A stretch of 64,000 nucleotides of DNA from assembly GCA_963210315.1 (NCBI GenBank), contig OY723311.1:434001-498000 (forward strand), read 5' to 3'. A program made the translations under genes and the position numbers. Every line of letters begins with the position of its first letter. Position 1 is the stretch's first letter. This document shows positions 61,231-64,000 of the stretch, piece by piece. The DNA comes from Rhynchopus euleeides (lineage: Eukaryota; Euglenozoa; Diplonemea; Diplonemida; Diplonemidae). The notes under the pieces are model-generated. The model had not been told where the DNA came from. It searched no databases and was given only the letters and a program-made list of their open reading frames with translations.

Positions 61231-63330
61231 GCCACGAGTGAGGGACTTTCCCGCCCCAGGCGAGATTGCCCCGATACTTTCCCGCCCCAGGCGAGATTGC
61301 CCCGGTACTTTCCCGCCCCAGGCGAGATTGCCCCGATACTTTCCCGCCCCGGGCGAGATTGCCCCGGTACTTTCCCGCCCCGGGCGAGATTGCCCCGATA
61401 CTTTCCCGCCCCAGGCGAGATTGCCCCGATACTTTCCCGCCCCAGGCGAGATTGCCCCGTCACTTTCCCGCCCCAGGCGAGATTGCCCCGGTACTTTCCC
61501 GCCCCAGGCGAGATTGCCCCGATACTTTCCCGCCCCGGGCGAGATTGCCCCGATACTTTCCCGCCCCAGGCGAGATTGCCCCGATACTTTCCCGCCCCAG
61601 GCGAGATTGCCCCGATACTTTCCCGCCCCGGGCGAGATTGCCCCGGTACTTTCCCGCCCCAGGCGAGATTGCCCCGGTACTTTCCCGCCCCAGGCGAGAT
61701 TGCCCCGATGCTTTCCCGCCCCGGGCGAGATTGCCCCGATACTTTCCCGCCCCAGGCGAGATTGCCCCGATACTTTCCCGCCCCAGGCGAGATTGCCCCG
61801 ATACTTTCCCGCCCCAGGCGAGATTGCCCCGATACTTTCCCGCCCCGGGCGAGATTGCCCCGGTACTTTCCCGCCCCAGGCGAGATTGCCCCGACACTTT
61901 CCCGCCGCAGGCGAGATTGCCCCGATACTTTCCCGCCCCAGGCGAGATTGCCCCGATACTTTCCCGCCCCAGGCGAGATTGCCCCGATACTTTCCCGCCC
62001 CGGGCGAGATTGCCCCGGTACTTTCCCGCCCCAGGCGAGATTGCCCCGGTACTTTCCCGCCCCAGGCGAGATTGCCCCGATACTTTCCCGCCCCGGGCGA
62101 GATTGCCCCGATACTTTCCCGCCCCAGGCGAGATTGCCCCGATACTTTCCCGCCCCAGGCGAGATTGCCCCGATACTTTCCCGCCCCGGGCGAGATTGCC
62201 CCGGTACTTTCCCGCCCCAGGCGAGATTGCCCCGGTACTTTCCCGCCCCAGGCGAGATTGCCCCGATGCTTTCCCGCCCCGGGCGAGATTGCCCCGATAC
62301 TTTCCCGCCCCAGGCGAGATTGCCCCGATACTTTCCCGCCCCAGGCGAGATTGCCCCGATACTTTCCCGCCCCAGGCGAGATTGCCCCGATACTTTCCCG
62401 CCCCAGGCGAGATTGCCCCGACACTTTCCCGCCCCAGGCGAGATTGCCCCGGTACTTTCCCGCCCCGGGCGAGATTGCCCCGATACTTTCCCGCCCCAGG
62501 CGAGATTGCCCCGATACTTTCCCGCCCCAGGCGAGATTGCCCCGGTACTTTCCCGCCCCAGGCGAGATTGCCCCGATACTTTCCCGCCCCAGGCGAGATT
62601 GCCCCGACACTTTCCCGCCCCAGGCGAGATTGCCCCGGTACTTTCCCGCCCCAGGCGAGATTGCCCCGATACTTTCCCGCCCCAGGCGAGATTGCCCCGA
62701 CACTTTCCCGCCCCAGGCGAGATTGCCCCGATACTTTCCCGCCCCAGGCGAGATTGCCCCGGTACTTTCCCGCCCCAGGCGAGATTGCCCCGGTACTTTC
62801 CCGCCCCGGGCGAGATTGCCCCGATACTTTCCCGCCCCAGGCGAGATTGCCCCGATACTTTCCCGCCCCAGGCGAGATTGCCCCGATACTTTCCCGCCCC
62901 GGGCGAGATTGCCCCGGTACTTTCCCGCCCCAGGCGAGATTGCCCCGACACTTTCCCGCCCCAGGCGAGATTGCCCCGGTACTTTCCCGCCCCAGGCGAG
63001 ATTGCCCCGATACTTTCCCGCCCCAGGCGAGATTGCCCCGGTACTTTCCCGCCCCGGGCGAGATTGCCCCGATACTTTCCCGCCCCAGGCGAGATTGCCC
63101 CGGTACTTTCCCGCCCCAGGCGAGATTGCCCCGACACTTTCCCGCCCCAGGCGAGATTGCCCCGATACTTTCCCGCCCCGGGCGAGATTGCCCCGATACT
63201 TTCCCGCCCCAGGCGAGATTGCCCCGGTACTTTCCCGCCCCAGGCGAGATTGCCCCGATACTTTCCCGCCCCAGGCGAGATTGCCCCGACACTTTCCCGC
63301 CCCAGGCGAGATTGCCCCGATGTCTTCCGT
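61231..63330. repeat. 31-bp minisatellite, about 66 units
   Basis: The unit is GCGAGATTGCCCC followed by GATACTTTCCCGCCCCAG. Variants are confined to a few positions: GAT/GGT/GAC (once GTC) before AC, a GATGC form at two places, and CCAGG versus CGGG (once CCGCAGG). The unit has no stop in any of six frames and 31 is not a multiple of three, so all frames stay open for over 2 kb; none is a gene. Each unit contains TTTCCCGCC, identical to the E2F/DP consensus. Diverged half-units continue to about 63420. Confidence 0.97.
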
Positions 63331-63742
63331 TGATGTGCGAGGTTGGCCCGACGTTTCCCCCCCACCGGCGAGATATCCCCTGTGCACTCCTCTCTCAGCG
63401 CGATTGCCCCGATTTGCTCGTGCTGTATGCTATCCTTCCTGTGCGTTCCCGCACTGGGTGTCGTTTCTCCGGTGTTTTCCGAGTGTTGGAACGGGTTTTT
63501 TTTCCTCCCTGCTGTGGCACGTGCTTCCTTTTGCCCTGCTATCCCTGCATTCACCGTTGCTGTGACACTGGTGCACGGTATCCGAGTTTCCGATGTGGAC
63601 GAGTCAGACTGCCCACCTTCCTACCGCCCTGTTGTTTTAGCATGAGCTCTGGATTGCACCCACCCTCTCCCTGCCCCCCCTCCCTGCGTTGGATGGCTTG
63701 CACCGCTTTCCCTCCCTGCAGGCGTCACGGATATTCCTGACC
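63331..63742. other. Degenerate repeat edge and leader before the terminal ORF
   Basis: Words such as GGCGAGATATCCCC and GCGCGATTGCCCC are decayed minisatellite units. From ~63430 the sequence is unique, pyrimidine-rich, with no supported ORF. Confidence 0.5.
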
Positions 63743-64000
63743 ATGTCTCTCCAAGATGAGATCGTGCGCATCGTAACGGGACTCCCTCTGTCGCATAAGT
63801 CTCCTGACTTGATTTCTGAGGTGTGCGAGCAACTACCCCCTTCCACCAGTCGTCGGGCTGTGGAGGTTGCAGTCGGCACACTTTCGGGCAAGGGTCGTCG
63901 GCCTGGTGCTCCCTGTGTCCGGGCGGGTTTGCTGACGAAGCACCCCCGAGTGAGTCATGGGACTGACCCCACCCTGTTCTGCGTGCATCCGGGGCTTCCC
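63743..64000 (+). CDS. Partial ORF running off the window, unknown product
   Basis: The ATG at 63743 (context GACCATGT) opens at least 86 codons with no stop before the edge. The start MSLQDEIVRIVTGLPLSHK and SDLISEVCEQL-like sequence (actual: PDLISEVCEQLPPSTSRRA) are plausibly helical and protein-like, followed by a Gly/Arg/Pro stretch. No family recognised. It is on the plus strand, unlike all host genes here, and follows a tandem array by ~400 bp. Confidence 0.35.
   Translation, partial: MSLQDEIVRIVTGLPLSHKSPDLISEVCEQLPPSTSRRAVEVAVGTLSGKGRRPGAPCVRAGLLTKHPRVSHGTDPTLFCVHPGLP

Noticed and set aside
61231..63330. CRISPR-like array
   Set aside because: Units are directly contiguous with no spacers, and the host is eukaryotic.
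61046..63740. Five overlapping ORFs of 600-840 codons on both strands
   Set aside because: All are translations of the 31-bp minisatellite, whose unit has no stop in any frame; the peptides are one repeat read in different frames.
1..64000. tRNA and rRNA genes
   Set aside because: Looked for B-box-like words and conserved rRNA stretches; none found in a credible cloverleaf context.

Overview
This window is nuclear DNA from a single-celled eukaryote. It has GT-AG introns, hAT-type transposases, LINE remnants, many families of inverted-repeat elements, microsatellites and a 2-kb minisatellite, and I saw no bacterial operon structure or tRNA/rRNA gene. The host proteins (lipoxygenase-like enzyme, papain-family protease, strictosidine-synthase-like proteins, MIB/HERC2-domain protein, and a secreted protein whose Cys-rich domain ends ANEACCVCGGG) recall GC-rich algae or protists of the alveolate/stramenopile type. 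That placement is an inference; nothing here names a species.

Layout. 1-2.3 kb: G-rich flank, then a zinc-binding-dehydrogenase-like gene on the minus strand. 2.35-10.5 kb: an 8.16-kb element with 214-bp terminal inverted repeats differing at only two positions; it carries a 966-aa hAT transposase ORF and several nested repeats. 11.9-14.7 kb: a LINE-like ORF bounded by GA microsatellites. 15.4-30.2 kb: small minus-strand genes (a sequon-rich secreted protein, one unknown, and a tandem pair of paralogues) separated by copies of a ~190-bp intergenic repeat, plus a decayed LINE and a second CACGG-ended element (22.8-26.0 kb). 30.9-35.5 kb: repeats, a 1.2-kb inverted-repeat element and a hAT relic.

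36.3-60.0 kb is the gene-rich part. Six genes lie head to tail on the minus strand: lipoxygenase-like, cathepsin-L-like, two strictosidine-synthase/APMAP-like paralogues, a three-exon MIB/HERC2-domain protein, and a coiled-coil protein. A 4.25-kb hAT-like element sits inside the large intron of the MIB gene and has its own 57-nt intron. 61.2-63.4 kb is a 31-bp minisatellite of about 66 units that is open in all six frames and explains several very long spurious ORFs. An open ORF runs off the right edge.

The recognisable host genes are all on the minus strand, while both intact transposases and the LINE ORF are on the plus strand. The most notable signal is a set of three elements whose ends all begin CACGG and carry arrays of short palindromes inside the ends.
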